Assembly: GCA_030427835.1 (NCBI GenBank)
Contig: JAUICN010000004.1
Coordinates: forward strand, 62,001-126,000
Origin: Polyangia bacterium
Lineage (GTDB): Bacteria; Myxococcota_A; Polyangia; Polyangiales; JAUICN01
Direction: 5' to 3'
Length of the DNA stretch: 64,000 nucleotides
In this document: positions 54,512-63,113 of the stretch, piece by piece
Position numbering within the stretch: the stretch's first letter is position 1
Layout: every line of letters begins with the position of its first letter
The notes under the pieces: generated by a model
The model's input: only the letters and a program-made list of their open reading frames with translations
Databases searched by the model: none
Told to the model about the DNA's origin: nothing
Position numbers and translations under genes: made by a program

Positions 54512-55120
54512 CTAGGACCGAAGCAGGGTCTCCGCATGGTTGGCCAGCCGTGCCCTGCGGGAGCGTTCCGCATGCACAATGCCCCGCAAATGGGCTGCAG
54601 CTTCCTCCACCTGATCGTTGACGATCAGGTAGTCAAAGAACAGGTAGTGCTCGATCTCCAGTTGCGCCTTTTGGTACCGGCGTTCGATCACTTCTTCACT
54701 GTCCGTGGCCCTCTTTTGCAACCGCCTATGCAGCGCATCAAGCGATGGCGGAAGAATAAACACACCCACCGCCTGGGGCAACCGTGCCTTGATCTGCCGT
54801 GCGCCTTGGTAGTCCACATCGAACACGATGCCGCGCTTTCCCTCTTTCCTGGAGCGCTCCAGTTCCGCAAGGGAGGTGCCGTAGAGGTTGCCGTGGACCT
54901 CGGCCCATTCCGCAAACGAGTTCTCACGGATATGCGCTCGAAACTGCTCCACATCCACAAAATGGTAGTCCTGACCATCCACTTCTCCCGATCGGGGAAG
55001 CCGGGTGGTGTGGGACACCGAAAAGGTGAAATCCGGAAAGGCCTCCAGCAGCTTCCGTGTCAGCGTGGTTTTGCCGGCACCGGAGGGAGAACTGATAATG
55101 AGGAGCAATAGGTCGTCCAC
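54512..55120 (-). CDS. gmk: Guanylate kinase
   Basis: Gmk phosphorylates GMP to GDP with ATP. The P-loop is ISSPSGAGKTTL, and VSHTTRLPRSGEVDGQDYHFV contains the GMP-binding motifs; GIVFDVDYQGARQIK follows. The length of 202 residues is usual. It lies 5 bp after yicC, an arrangement seen in many proteobacteria. Confidence 0.97.
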   Translation of the reverse strand: MDDLLLLIISSPSGAGKTTLTRKLLEAFPDFTFSVSHTTRLPRSGEVDGQDYHFVDVEQFRAHIRENSFAEWAEVHGNLYGTSLAELERSRKEGKRGIVFDVDYQGARQIKARLPQAVGVFILPPSLDALHRRLQKRATDSEEVIERRYQKAQLEIEHYLFFDYLIVNDQVEEAAAHLRGIVHAERSRRARLANHAETLLRS

Positions 55121-55125
55121 GGTTC

Positions 55126-56103
55126 CTACAATACGTTCTGTGCCTGCTCACGCATACGTTCAAGTTCAGATTTTAGTTCCACCACGCCGTGGGTAATCTC
55201 CGCGCTGCTGATTTTGGATCCGATGGTGTTCACCTCCCGCACCATTTCCTGCAGTAGAAAATCGATGCGACGCCCCCTGGGGGCCTGCTGTTTTTCGTCA
55301 CGACAGGTTTCTTCCATTTGTTTGAAATGGCTCTGAAGGCGCACCACTTCCTCCCGAACATCATATTTGTCGGCCCAGGCCACGATCTCCCGAATCCGTT
55401 TCGATTCGTCCATGTCGGGAAGGGCAGTTTCCACAAAGGTGGACAGCCGTTGTTTTTCGCTCTCGAAATGGCGCTGTGCCTGGGCGGAAAGTTGTTCCGC
55501 GTGTCCCGCACAGGCGGCCAGGGATTCCAATAGGGCGCAGGCCAGGGAAGCTCCTTCCTTTCTGCGCATCGCGCTTGCCCGTTCGCAGGCCAGCCCCGCG
55601 GCTTGCATCACCGAAGCGTCCACAGGATCGTCGGTTCCCTCCCCGGTCTTGTCGCCCAAACCTGCGGGCGACGGATCCACGGAATCCTGGGTCGCCCCGT
55701 CCTGGGTTGCCCTTTCCCGGGCGGCCCTTTCCGGGGCGGCCTTGCGAAAGAGCCCCGTAGCCTGGGACAGGACGCCTGAAAAAACGCCCGCGGCCTCCTG
55801 TGGATCCAGCCCGGTGCAGCTTTCCCGCACCTGACGCACCAGCTGCTCAAGCCGTTCCTGCACGAGGGGGGCGTCGGTGGTGGGTCCCTGTTCCCATCGG
55901 AGGGAAACATCGGCCCGGCCCCGTTGCATCCGTTCCCGAAGCAGGCGGTGAAGCGCAGGTGTCAGGTGGGCCAACTCGTCTGGAATGCGCGCGCGAACGT
56001 CGAAAAACCGGCTGTTGACGCAACGGACGTCCACGCGAATGTGGCAGTCGCCTGCGGTGGCCCGGGCGGAGCCAAATCCGGTCATGCTCTGCAGCGGGTG
56101 CAC
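55126..56103 (-). CDS. yicC: YicC/YloC-family endoribonuclease
   Basis: This 325-residue YicC-family protein starts MHPLQSMTGFGSA and has the C-terminal DUF1732 pattern GRRIDFLLQEMVREVNTIGSKISSAEIT and VVELKSELERMREQAQNVL. E. coli YicC is an RNase acting with RNase E on small RNAs. A repeat-derived insertion (APERAARERATQDGATQDS, about 125-145) sits between the N- and C-terminal domains and comes from a 15-bp tandem repeat at 55685-55744. It precedes gmk. Confidence 0.93.
   Translation of the reverse strand: MHPLQSMTGFGSARATAGDCHIRVDVRCVNSRFFDVRARIPDELAHLTPALHRLLRERMQRGRADVSLRWEQGPTTDAPLVQERLEQLVRQVRESCTGLDPQEAAGVFSGVLSQATGLFRKAAPERAARERATQDGATQDSVDPSPAGLGDKTGEGTDDPVDASVMQAAGLACERASAMRRKEGASLACALLESLAACAGHAEQLSAQAQRHFESEKQRLSTFVETALPDMDESKRIREIVAWADKYDVREEVVRLQSHFKQMEETCRDEKQQAPRGRRIDFLLQEMVREVNTIGSKISSAEITHGVVELKSELERMREQAQNVL
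55685..55744 (-). repeat. In-frame tandem repeat, 15 bp x 4, in yicC
   Basis: Plus-strand units start at 55685, 55700, 55715 and 55730 (TCCTGGGTCGCCCCG and diverging copies). They encode an Ala/Glu/Arg-rich linker insertion. Confidence 0.85.
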
Positions 56104-56123
56104 GGCTTGCGTTCCGTCTCTCC

Positions 56124-56639
56124 TTACGAGTCCAGCTGGTGTTTGCGCTTGGTGTCGCCCATGAGGCGCTCGTATTCGATTTCAAAGGCGGCCGTGCCCT
56201 CTTCCAGGTTCTTAATGCGGGCGCGCACTTCCTCGTCCAACCCCTCGTCCACTTCCATGTGCTTGCGCAGCACAGGGGTGAGCTTCTTACGTAGCGCCAA
56301 ATCGTCGGCGTAGATTTCATCCACGTTGTTGCTGTGAAACAACATCTCCAACACCTGCTCTAGAATGTAGGGTAGGGACTCATCGGGCGGCGGGAAGCCG
56401 TAGTTCTTGGCAATTTTTGCCTTAATCTTACCAAGGTTGCCGTAACCCAGGCCCTGGCTTTCCATCTGTTGCTTGGCCACATCCGTGACCTCCCGGTCCC
56501 GGCGGATAAATTCCTTGAGCACCGCTTCCACGTCCAGGCAGACTTCGCCCTCCTGAACCACGTCGATGTCCCCATCGGCCACCAGCGCTCGGACCACTTC
56601 TTCGGACATGGGTCCGATTTTTCCAGGGTAAAGTCTCAC
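56124..56639 (-). CDS. DUF507 family protein
   Basis: The GTG start at 56639 gives VRLYPGKIGPMSEEVVRAL, the standard N-terminus of DUF507 proteins; the frame upstream is not conserved-looking. The 171-residue protein has two halves with repeated patterns of acidic helices (VLKEFIRRDREVTDVAKQQME; VLRKHMEVDEGLDEEVRARIKNLEEG). The function of the family is unknown, and it is typical of deltaproteobacteria and Aquificae. It lies between the mlaC-like gene and yicC on the same strand. Confidence 0.88.
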   Translation of the reverse strand: MRLYPGKIGPMSEEVVRALVADGDIDVVQEGEVCLDVEAVLKEFIRRDREVTDVAKQQMESQGLGYGNLGKIKAKIAKNYGFPPPDESLPYILEQVLEMLFHSNNVDEIYADDLALRKKLTPVLRKHMEVDEGLDEEVRARIKNLEEGTAAFEIEYERLMGDTKRKHQLDS

Positions 56640-56715
56640 AACCGGCACGCTAGCAGGGTGGTGAGGAATTCCAAGGGCTAACCCTTCCACGCAACAGCTA
56701 GCCCTCGGTAGGGGG

Positions 56716-57315
56716 CTAGCTGTTCAACCGGTCGCGCATGCGCTGGATCAGGTCGTCCCAACCGGATTTGCGAATGATCCTACGAAACTGGGTCCGGTAG
56801 GAGCGCACCATGCTGGCACCGTCCGTAATCACGTCCACCACACGCCATTGGTCGCCCACCTTCACCACACGGTAGTCGATGTCCACAGGGGGTTTGCGCG
56901 GGTTTTTCCGGGATCGGGACAGGGTATGGACCAGCCTACCGTCGGACATGGGCTCTTCCTGTTGGTACTGAACCTGGTAGTCCACCAGTGACCGAAGTTG
57001 CTCCCGGTAGCTTTTCGCAATGATGGCCGCTAGCAGCTCCGTAAACTCCTGGCGTTGGGCCGGGGTGCGGGTGGCCCACTCCCCGTCCAGGGACAGTTCA
57101 GCGATGCGGCCGAAGTCCAAAAGTTGCTTCACTTTGGCATCCAGCTCCGCAGTAGATGCCCCCGCGCGAACGGCGCGTACCAAATCCTGTTGCTGTTGGC
57201 GCACAAATGGAGTCGCCTGGGGCTGCGCCAGGGCCACGGCCCCGGGGGCCAAGCCCGTCCCCGCACACAGGCACGAGAGCAAAACGACGTGTATTGGGCG
57301 CAACTTTATGGGCAC
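56716..57315 (-). CDS. MlaC/Ttg2D-family phospholipid-binding protein
   Basis: This 199-residue periplasmic protein has signal IHVVLLSCLCAGTGLAPGAVALAQ. The MlaC pattern is visible in LLDFGRIAELSLDGEWATRTPAQRQEFTELLAAIIAKSYREQLRSL (in parts), VDIDYRVVKVGDQWRVVDVITDGASMVRSYRTQFRRII and a short helical end. MlaC carries phospholipids between membranes to keep outer-membrane asymmetry. The GTG start at 57315 is 31 bp from the TolC-type stop. MlaDEF genes are not in view. Confidence 0.88.
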   Translation of the reverse strand: MPIKLRPIHVVLLSCLCAGTGLAPGAVALAQPQATPFVRQQQQDLVRAVRAGASTAELDAKVKQLLDFGRIAELSLDGEWATRTPAQRQEFTELLAAIIAKSYREQLRSLVDYQVQYQQEEPMSDGRLVHTLSRSRKNPRKPPVDIDYRVVKVGDQWRVVDVITDGASMVRSYRTQFRRIIRKSGWDDLIQRMRDRLNS

Positions 57316-57346
57316 AGACCATGGACGAAGCAACGGCCGGTTTGAT

Positions 57347-58936
57347 TCACGGCGTGCTCCCCGTGACCTCTGCGTCCCCTTCGGCAAGCATCCAGGTGCA
57401 CCCGTCCCAACCCTCGGGTGCCGCCAGCGTTTGGCCCAGGGACCGCTCAAGCCCAGCCACCCCAAGGTTGTGGTCCAGGGTGGCCGAAAGGGCGTTGTAC
57501 CTCGCGCTAAACTGAGCTTTTGCCGCATCGATCAACTCCTTAGCCCGAACCGTCCCCAAAAAGTAGCCGGTGGATGCGTCCACAAACCAGGTTCGGGAGG
57601 CCCGGTAACCCTCACCCCAGGCGGCAACCCGTTCCGCCCCATCCTCCACGGCGTGCCCGAGGGTGTCAAACTCAAGCAAAAGGCCCTGCCGCGCCTGTGC
57701 AAGATCCGCCTCGGCCCGACCAAGATCCGCCCGTGCCCGGGACACCCGCGCGGCGTGCCCGGCCCCGTCCAGGGACCACTGTGCAAAAAGGCCGCCGGCC
57801 ACGCCACCGTAGTTTGCCCCGTCCTGGGCAAAGGGGTTCTGCTGGTCGGTCACCCCGGGGGCCACGCTGTAGGTGGCCCGAAGGCCCAATCCCACCTGGG
57901 GTAGGGCGCTGGCGTAGGCCATGCGCACCGCGGCTCGCATGGCGGTGACCTTGGCTCGCAGGGCCTTCAGTGCGGGGCGTTCATCCACCCCTTCCCGTAG
58001 GGTTTCCACGGGAGCTGCCGTCCAGGCAAGTGCCTCCATGGGGCACTCCGGGATTCGAAAGTTCGGGGTGCCCGAAAGGATCCCCAGCGCCGCCCGGGCC
58101 CCCCGTTCGAGTCGCCTGGCCTCGGACACCCGTGCGCGCATCTCGGCCATGGCGTTGCGCAGGCGGTAGAGATCGGCGGCCTCGAAGGATGTTCCAGCCG
58201 CGCCCTCTCCAACAGCATCGTCTGCAGAAGCGGGATCCCTGTTCTGTTCCTGGAGGTACAGTGCCTCTTCTTGGGCATCCCGTGCCTCTTCCAGGGTCCG
58301 GTGGGCCCGTTGCAGCAGTTGCGTGCCCTCATCCAGCATGGTGCGCAGGTCCAGGGCCAGTTGCAGCGACAGGTAGGCCCGGCGAATCTGGTAAATCAAC
58401 TCCGCCTCGGCCCGCGCTCTCAGTTGTTCGGAGGCCTCCACCCCGCTTTTCGCCGCCTCCACCAGGGAACGCACCTTACCGAATGCAAAGAGCGGAATCG
58501 CTCCGTCCACGCGGGTTTGAAACGCCGGGCGCCAGGGGTTGTCGATGGGGAACTGGGAATCCGGGCTGAACACGGGCGTACCCCGGGCCTCGGGCGCCAT
58601 GGTCACGCCGGCCTGCACACGAAACTGGGTGTAAGGGGAGAAACGCGCTTCCAACAGGGCGGCCTCCGCGGCCTCCAGCCGTTTGACGGCGGCCTCAATA
58701 CCCGGGTCGTGCGCGGTGGCGGCATCCACAAAATCCTGGAGCTTCATTTCGACCACAGGTGCGGTCGCGTTGGCTTCCGCCTTTGCGCTTTCCATGGGAC
58801 TCAGCAGCGTCGCCACGCAAAATGCGACGCCGTACACTCCAGAGCGTAGGGCCCCGGGGAAACGACTTCGATGGGATGCAACCGCCTCGGCCATGGCTCT
58901 CGCTTGTAGCACGGGGGCGCCCGGCGCGCGTGTCAT
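57347..58936 (-). CDS. TolC-family outer-membrane protein
   Basis: This is an outer-membrane factor of up to 529 residues. After a signal segment (LRSGVYGVAFCVATLLSPMESAKAEA) come two TolC halves with long coiled helices (DPGIEAAVKRLEAAEAALLEARFSPY; HAARVSRARADLGRAEADLAQARQG). ATG 58936 forms ATGA with the fabZ stop, implying coupling; ATG 58894 is an alternative that shortens the n-region. The neighbouring mlaC-like gene and the upstream lol/bam/skp/fabZ genes suggest an envelope-assembly or lipid-export role for this TolC. Confidence 0.85.
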   Translation of the reverse strand: MTRAPGAPVLQARAMAEAVASHRSRFPGALRSGVYGVAFCVATLLSPMESAKAEANATAPVVEMKLQDFVDAATAHDPGIEAAVKRLEAAEAALLEARFSPYTQFRVQAGVTMAPEARGTPVFSPDSQFPIDNPWRPAFQTRVDGAIPLFAFGKVRSLVEAAKSGVEASEQLRARAEAELIYQIRRAYLSLQLALDLRTMLDEGTQLLQRAHRTLEEARDAQEEALYLQEQNRDPASADDAVGEGAAGTSFEAADLYRLRNAMAEMRARVSEARRLERGARAALGILSGTPNFRIPECPMEALAWTAAPVETLREGVDERPALKALRAKVTAMRAAVRMAYASALPQVGLGLRATYSVAPGVTDQQNPFAQDGANYGGVAGGLFAQWSLDGAGHAARVSRARADLGRAEADLAQARQGLLLEFDTLGHAVEDGAERVAAWGEGYRASRTWFVDASTGYFLGTVRAKELIDAAKAQFSARYNALSATLDHNLGVAGLERSLGQTLAAPEGWDGCTWMLAEGDAEVTGSTP

Positions 58937-59442
58937 GAACGGGAAGAGGGAGCGGTAGAGTCCGGGCAGGGTGCCGAAGAGGAGCTCGCGGACGTCATCA
59001 CGCTGTGACGGTCGGCCACTGCAAACAACAACTCCGCCTGGGTCACCGACACCGTGTCCACCTTGGCCTCGCACTCGGTCTTCCAAATATTGGAGCGATG
59101 TTGGGTCACCGACACCTTCAGATCCAACCGATCCCCAGGCACCACAGGTTGTCGAAACTTCGCCTGGTTGACCCCCAGGAACGCAAGGGCGTATTGGTTC
59201 ACATCAAAGGGTTCAGACACGTAGGCCAAAAGCGAGGACAGCTGCCCTAGGGCCTCCACCACCATGAGCCCTGGCATCACGGGCCTGCCAGGGAAATGCC
59301 CCGCAAAGAAGGGCTCGTTGGCGCTCACGCACTTGAGGCCCCGTGCGGATTGCCCCGGATGAAGCTCCGTCACCCGATCCAAAAGCAGGTACGGGGGCCG
59401 ATGGGGAAGCACTTGCAGAATCTTGGTGACATCAAAGTTCAT
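58933..59442 (-). CDS. fabZ: 3-hydroxyacyl-[acyl-carrier-protein] dehydratase FabZ
   Basis: FabZ dehydrates 3-hydroxyacyl-ACP in fatty-acid synthesis. The 169 residues contain ILQVLPHRPPYLLLDRV and AGHFPGRPVMPG with catalytic H49, and E63 in VVEALGQ. A Ser-rich tail (SASSSSAPCPDSTAPSSRS) is added at the C-terminus. The usual neighbour lpxA is replaced by a TolC-type gene. Confidence 0.95.
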   Translation of the reverse strand: MNFDVTKILQVLPHRPPYLLLDRVTELHPGQSARGLKCVSANEPFFAGHFPGRPVMPGLMVVEALGQLSSLLAYVSEPFDVNQYALAFLGVNQAKFRQPVVPGDRLDLKVSVTQHRSNIWKTECEAKVDTVSVTQAELLFAVADRHSVMTSASSSSAPCPDSTAPSSRS

Positions 59443-59503
59443 GACTTGAATGCAAGACTACCCGAATTCCACATCGGAAACCCAGCCCCGCGCCCGGGCC
59501 ACC

Positions 59504-60175
59504 CTAGCGTGCTTGGCTGCCGGATCCGCCTGAACGGCCGGAACCACCAGAGCGCCCTGCGCCCGAACCTTGTCTAGATCCACCGGAGTTGGAGCCACCG
59601 GATCCCGCTGTGCGCCCTTCGCCGGCATTGTACCGTTGAATCAGGGAATCGGTCAGGTCCAGGTGGGAAGGGGCCCAAACCACGCCGCCCTCGCCGCGTT
59701 CCAGGATCATCGTGTAACCCTCCGTTTGGCCGATTCGTCGGAGGATGGCCTGCATGCGCTCCAAAATCCCCTGGGTCAGCTGGCCTTCCTTTTGGGCCAG
59801 TTCCCGCTGGTACTCCACGTAGGTGGTTTGCAGTTCCACAAAAGACGTCTGGTATTCCTCAAGCTTGGCCTGCAGGGCCTCGCGGCTCAGTACGCCGGTC
59901 TCCCGTTGGCGTTCGATCTCTTCCTTCATGGTCTTCAGCGCCTGCTGGCGAGCATCGAGTGTTTCCTGGCGTGTGCGAAACAATCGCTTGAGTTGAGCCT
60001 TGGCCTTTCGGCCGTCCTCGGTCTCGTGAAGCGCGCGCTGAATATCCACCACGGCCACCTTCACCTCAGCCTGTGCCACCCCATGGGAGAGCAACAGAGC
60101 CGATGAACCCACACACAGCGCCAAGGCGCCCACAACCCAACCATTCCAACGTGACATGTACCCTCGCAGTTTCAT
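59504..60175 (-). CDS. skp: Periplasmic chaperone Skp (OmpH-like)
   Basis: Skp protects unfolded outer-membrane proteins in transit to BamA. ATG 60175 gives a signal peptide (GALALCVGSSALLLSHGVAQA), then KVAVVDIQRALHETEDGRKAKAQL, a long coiled coil (about 60-140), and the usual conserved end YTMILERGEGGVVWAPSHLDLTDSLIQRYN (in parts). The C-terminus has an extra Gly/Ser-rich tail. It lies between bamA and fabZ, the standard proteobacterial order, but the gap to bamA is filled with repeat elements. Confidence 0.92.
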   Translation of the reverse strand: MKLRGYMSRWNGWVVGALALCVGSSALLLSHGVAQAEVKVAVVDIQRALHETEDGRKAKAQLKRLFRTRQETLDARQQALKTMKEEIERQRETGVLSREALQAKLEEYQTSFVELQTTYVEYQRELAQKEGQLTQGILERMQAILRRIGQTEGYTMILERGEGGVVWAPSHLDLTDSLIQRYNAGEGRTAGSGGSNSGGSRQGSGAGRSGGSGRSGGSGSQAR

Positions 60176-60279
60176 TTTCGAACCCCGCCTCGTACCGGCC
60201 CGCCCACAACCGGTCAAGCCCCACCCCAGACGTAACCCCCACCCATTCCATTCATTCCCCACCTCTCCAATCCGCGTCC

Positions 60280-60362
60280 GTGCGGAAAAATAAATTTCAC
60301 CGCGCAGATAAAATCATGCAGAAGAAAAAAATTATCTGCCCGGCAGAAAATTAAATTCCGCA
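60280..60362. repeat. Inverted pair of AT-rich palindromic elements (family B)
   Basis: GTGCGGAA (60280-60287) and TTCCGCAC (60355-60362) are perfect terminal inverted repeats. Each half carries a version of the core seen at 17016-17056: CACCGCGCAGATAAAAT on the left and, on the minus strand, TTTTCTGCCGGGCAGATAATTT on the right. Layout is like a BIME or a miniature element; it could equally be paired operators upstream of skp. Confidence 0.75.
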
Positions 60363-60386
60363 CGCCAGGGGAAAGTGGCGACCAAC

Positions 60387-60443
60387 AGGAGTCGGCAATC
60401 CCATTGCCGCGACGAGGGGCCCCTGGGAAGGGGCCCCGCTAAA
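60387..60443. repeat. Two-hairpin intergenic element, copy 2 (family A)
   Basis: AGGA, then GTCG/CGAC and GCAAT/ATTGC (loop CCC, same 2-nt bulge), then GGGGCCCCT/AGGGGCCCC (60416-60437, loop GGGA), then GCTAAA. Compared with copy 1, three pairs of the inner stem change on both sides (G-C to A-T twice, C-G to T-A). The bamA stop codon overlaps its end. Confidence 0.85.
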
Positions 60444-63045
60444 AGAAGTTCCCGATGTTGAATTCGAACACCGTGGGGCGTTCGTAATCCCGGCGGTTGA
60501 TGGGAATACCCCATTCGAAACGCAACGGCCCCATGGGCGAAATCCAGCGAACCCCGAAACCCACCGAGGTGCGGATCTGATTCAGGTGAATACCGCAGGG
60601 GTCTGTGGAGGCATCCCCATTGGCCGGAAGCGGTGATCCACAGAGGGCGTCTTCGGTGTTCCAGGTGTTGCCACCATCGGTAAACAGCACCCCGCGCAGG
60701 TTGATCTCCTTGATGATGGGGAACTCCAACTCCAGGTTGTAAAATGCCTGCATGTTCCCGCCAATGACCACGCCGTTGGTGCCGGGTACCGCGTTCGGGT
60801 CCGTGTCCGAAGGCAACCCTGCCCGGGGCCCAAGGGTGTTCAAGAAGTAACCGCGCACGTTGAAAATACCCCCCAGAAAGTACCGCTCGTAAATCGGCAC
60901 GCCCGCATCCTGACGGGAGGTAATCATTCCCCATTCCGTATTGAGCTTCAGCACAATACCCTTCCAGATTTCACGGTAGGCCCGGGCAAAGACACGCTGC
61001 CGTGTAAACACGTTGTCCGATCCCAGGGCGCTCTCGGCAACTTCGGTCGACGCCGACGTGTAGAACCCGCGCGTGGGGAACATGCGGTCGTTGCGGGTGT
61101 CGTAGCTGAGTGTGAACTGCACCGAGCTTGTCCAACCGTCCCGAAACAAGTTGCTTAGCGGCAACCGCTGGAAGATACCAAAACCACGCCCGCCGGAGTT
61201 GCCCCCAAAGAAGTTTCCGGTGCCCTGGGAGATGAGCACGTACTCCGCCCGGTAACGCAAAAAGAACCGCAGGCTGTCGCCAATGGTGGTCTGGCTCAGC
61301 ACCGGGTGCCCAAACGTGACACCGCCGCCTGTGGAATCCCGTGTGAAGTCCCGCAACTGCCGAATGGTTTTGTAGGCGTCAAAGGCCGCACTCCACTCCG
61401 TGCCCATCAGGTAGGGTTCCACAAATCGCAATTGGGCCAACTGTCGAATGGCCGAAAGCTGCAGTTGCAATGACAACGATTGCCCACGCCCCATGAAGTT
61501 CTGCTGCTGCACCTGGGCCGTGAAAATAAAGTTCTCCAGGGACGAAAAGCCCGCCCCCACCTGGAACGTACCCGTGGAGCGCTCGCTCACCTCCACCTGC
61601 AGCACCAGGGAATCGGGTCGGCTCCCCCGCTCCTCTGACATTTCCACCTGCTCGAAGTAACCAAGCGCCTGAATACGCCCCCGGGAACGCTCGATGGCGG
61701 TCATGTTGTAGAGGTCCCCCTCGGAGATGCGCATTTCCCGCCGCACCACGGCATCCCGGGTTTTGCTGTTGCCACGAATGAAAATCCGTTCGATCCGCAT
61801 CAGGGGCCCACGCCGGATTTGCAACGTCAGGTGAACAATGCGCCGGTTGTCGTCCAGCTGGGTCTCCGGAAGCACCTCCACCTGGGCAAACCCCTGGTCC
61901 CGGTAGAAGCGCGTGATGTCCTGCAGGCCTTCCGCAATCTTGGTGCGGCTAAACCATTCTCCTGAAAGTGCGGGCAACAGGGATTGCAGGTGGGGCCGCC
62001 CCCCAAGGGGTGTGATGTCCTCGCCCCGCTCGTCCAACTCCTGAATGCGCATGCGGCCCACCCGGTAACGGGGGCCCTCGTTCACCGTCAACGTCACGTC
62101 GATGTAACGGCGGTCCGCACTGACTTCCACGTAGGGCGTGCCCACGCTAACCTTGAGAAACCCTCGATCGTAGTAGATCGCCTGCAGCCGTTGCAGGTCC
62201 TCGTCCAAAATGGACGCGTCGTACCGGTTGCGCTTGCCCATGAACGAAAGAAACGAGGTCTCCCGCGTTTGCAGGAACTTGCGCAGGGTCGACTCGGGGA
62301 CCTCGCGGTTGCCAATGAACCTCAAGTTACGCACCACCACCTTGGCGCCCTCATCGATGATGAACTTTACCGTCACCGATTCGTTTTCCGCATCCTCCAA
62401 CTCGTAGCGCACACGGGCCAGGAAAAAGCCCTCACCGGTGTACACCTCACGAATGCGCTGCAAATGGGCCTTCACATCCCGCAGAAGGAGCACTTCCCCC
62501 TCCTCCAGTTGGATCACCTCATCGATCTTGTCCTGGTTGACCCGTTTCACACCCTCAAACACCACCGAGGCCAGGGCCGGGCGTTCCACCACCTCCACAA
62601 TCAGATCAATGGCGCCCTCGCCCACGGGTGTGGCCGCCACAGCAATATCGTCAAAAAATCCCAACTGCCACAGGGCCTTGGCGTCCCGTGTGACCCGGGC
62701 GTCCGTGCACAGGTCACCGGCTTTCAGCGTTAACGTGGCTCGCACATCCTGCTCGGACACCCGGTGCGTTCCGGTCACATGCAGGTTTCGAATATCCATT
62801 CCGTCGCAGAGCGTCTGGGGAAGGGCCGGGGGTTCCGGGTCCAACCCCGCTTCCGGATCCGCCCAGGGGTCCAGGGTTTCGCCGCTTTGTACACCGGCAC
62901 CCATGGGTGCTGGATCGTCGCCCCCAAACCCATCTTCCACGTCCTGGGCCCGGGCGTTCACGGCCAAACTTGCGTGTCCCAAGCAAACCCATCCCAAATA
63001 AAGGAGAAAGGATGCCCACCATCCGGCTGAACGAAACATCTGCAT
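60439..63045 (-). CDS. bamA: Outer membrane protein assembly factor BamA
   Basis: BamA inserts beta-barrel proteins into the outer membrane. ATG 63045 gives a signal segment (GWWASFLLYLGWVCLGHASLAVNARAQ) and 868 residues; in-frame starts at 63099 and 63117 (TTG, overlapping the lolD stop) are possible. Five POTRA repeats run to about residue 430 (e.g. LTLKAGDLCTDARVTRDAKALWQLGFFDDIAV; VLLLRDVKAHLQRIREVYTGEGFFLARV). The barrel ends EFNIGNFF with a terminal Phe and contains GGIFNVRGYF, close to the VRGF/Y motif of BamA loop 6. An acidic N-terminal extension precedes POTRA 1. It sits between lolD and skp. Confidence 0.96.
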   Translation of the reverse strand: MQMFRSAGWWASFLLYLGWVCLGHASLAVNARAQDVEDGFGGDDPAPMGAGVQSGETLDPWADPEAGLDPEPPALPQTLCDGMDIRNLHVTGTHRVSEQDVRATLTLKAGDLCTDARVTRDAKALWQLGFFDDIAVAATPVGEGAIDLIVEVVERPALASVVFEGVKRVNQDKIDEVIQLEEGEVLLLRDVKAHLQRIREVYTGEGFFLARVRYELEDAENESVTVKFIIDEGAKVVVRNLRFIGNREVPESTLRKFLQTRETSFLSFMGKRNRYDASILDEDLQRLQAIYYDRGFLKVSVGTPYVEVSADRRYIDVTLTVNEGPRYRVGRMRIQELDERGEDITPLGGRPHLQSLLPALSGEWFSRTKIAEGLQDITRFYRDQGFAQVEVLPETQLDDNRRIVHLTLQIRRGPLMRIERIFIRGNSKTRDAVVRREMRISEGDLYNMTAIERSRGRIQALGYFEQVEMSEERGSRPDSLVLQVEVSERSTGTFQVGAGFSSLENFIFTAQVQQQNFMGRGQSLSLQLQLSAIRQLAQLRFVEPYLMGTEWSAAFDAYKTIRQLRDFTRDSTGGGVTFGHPVLSQTTIGDSLRFFLRYRAEYVLISQGTGNFFGGNSGGRGFGIFQRLPLSNLFRDGWTSSVQFTLSYDTRNDRMFPTRGFYTSASTEVAESALGSDNVFTRQRVFARAYREIWKGIVLKLNTEWGMITSRQDAGVPIYERYFLGGIFNVRGYFLNTLGPRAGLPSDTDPNAVPGTNGVVIGGNMQAFYNLELEFPIIKEINLRGVLFTDGGNTWNTEDALCGSPLPANGDASTDPCGIHLNQIRTSVGFGVRWISPMGPLRFEWGIPINRRDYERPTVFEFNIGNFF

Positions 63046-63113
63046 GAAAAGCCAAGCACGGCCCCCGCGGGGACCAAGAGCGCCGGGGTCCTTAGCCATG
63101 GCCCCAAAGCGGG

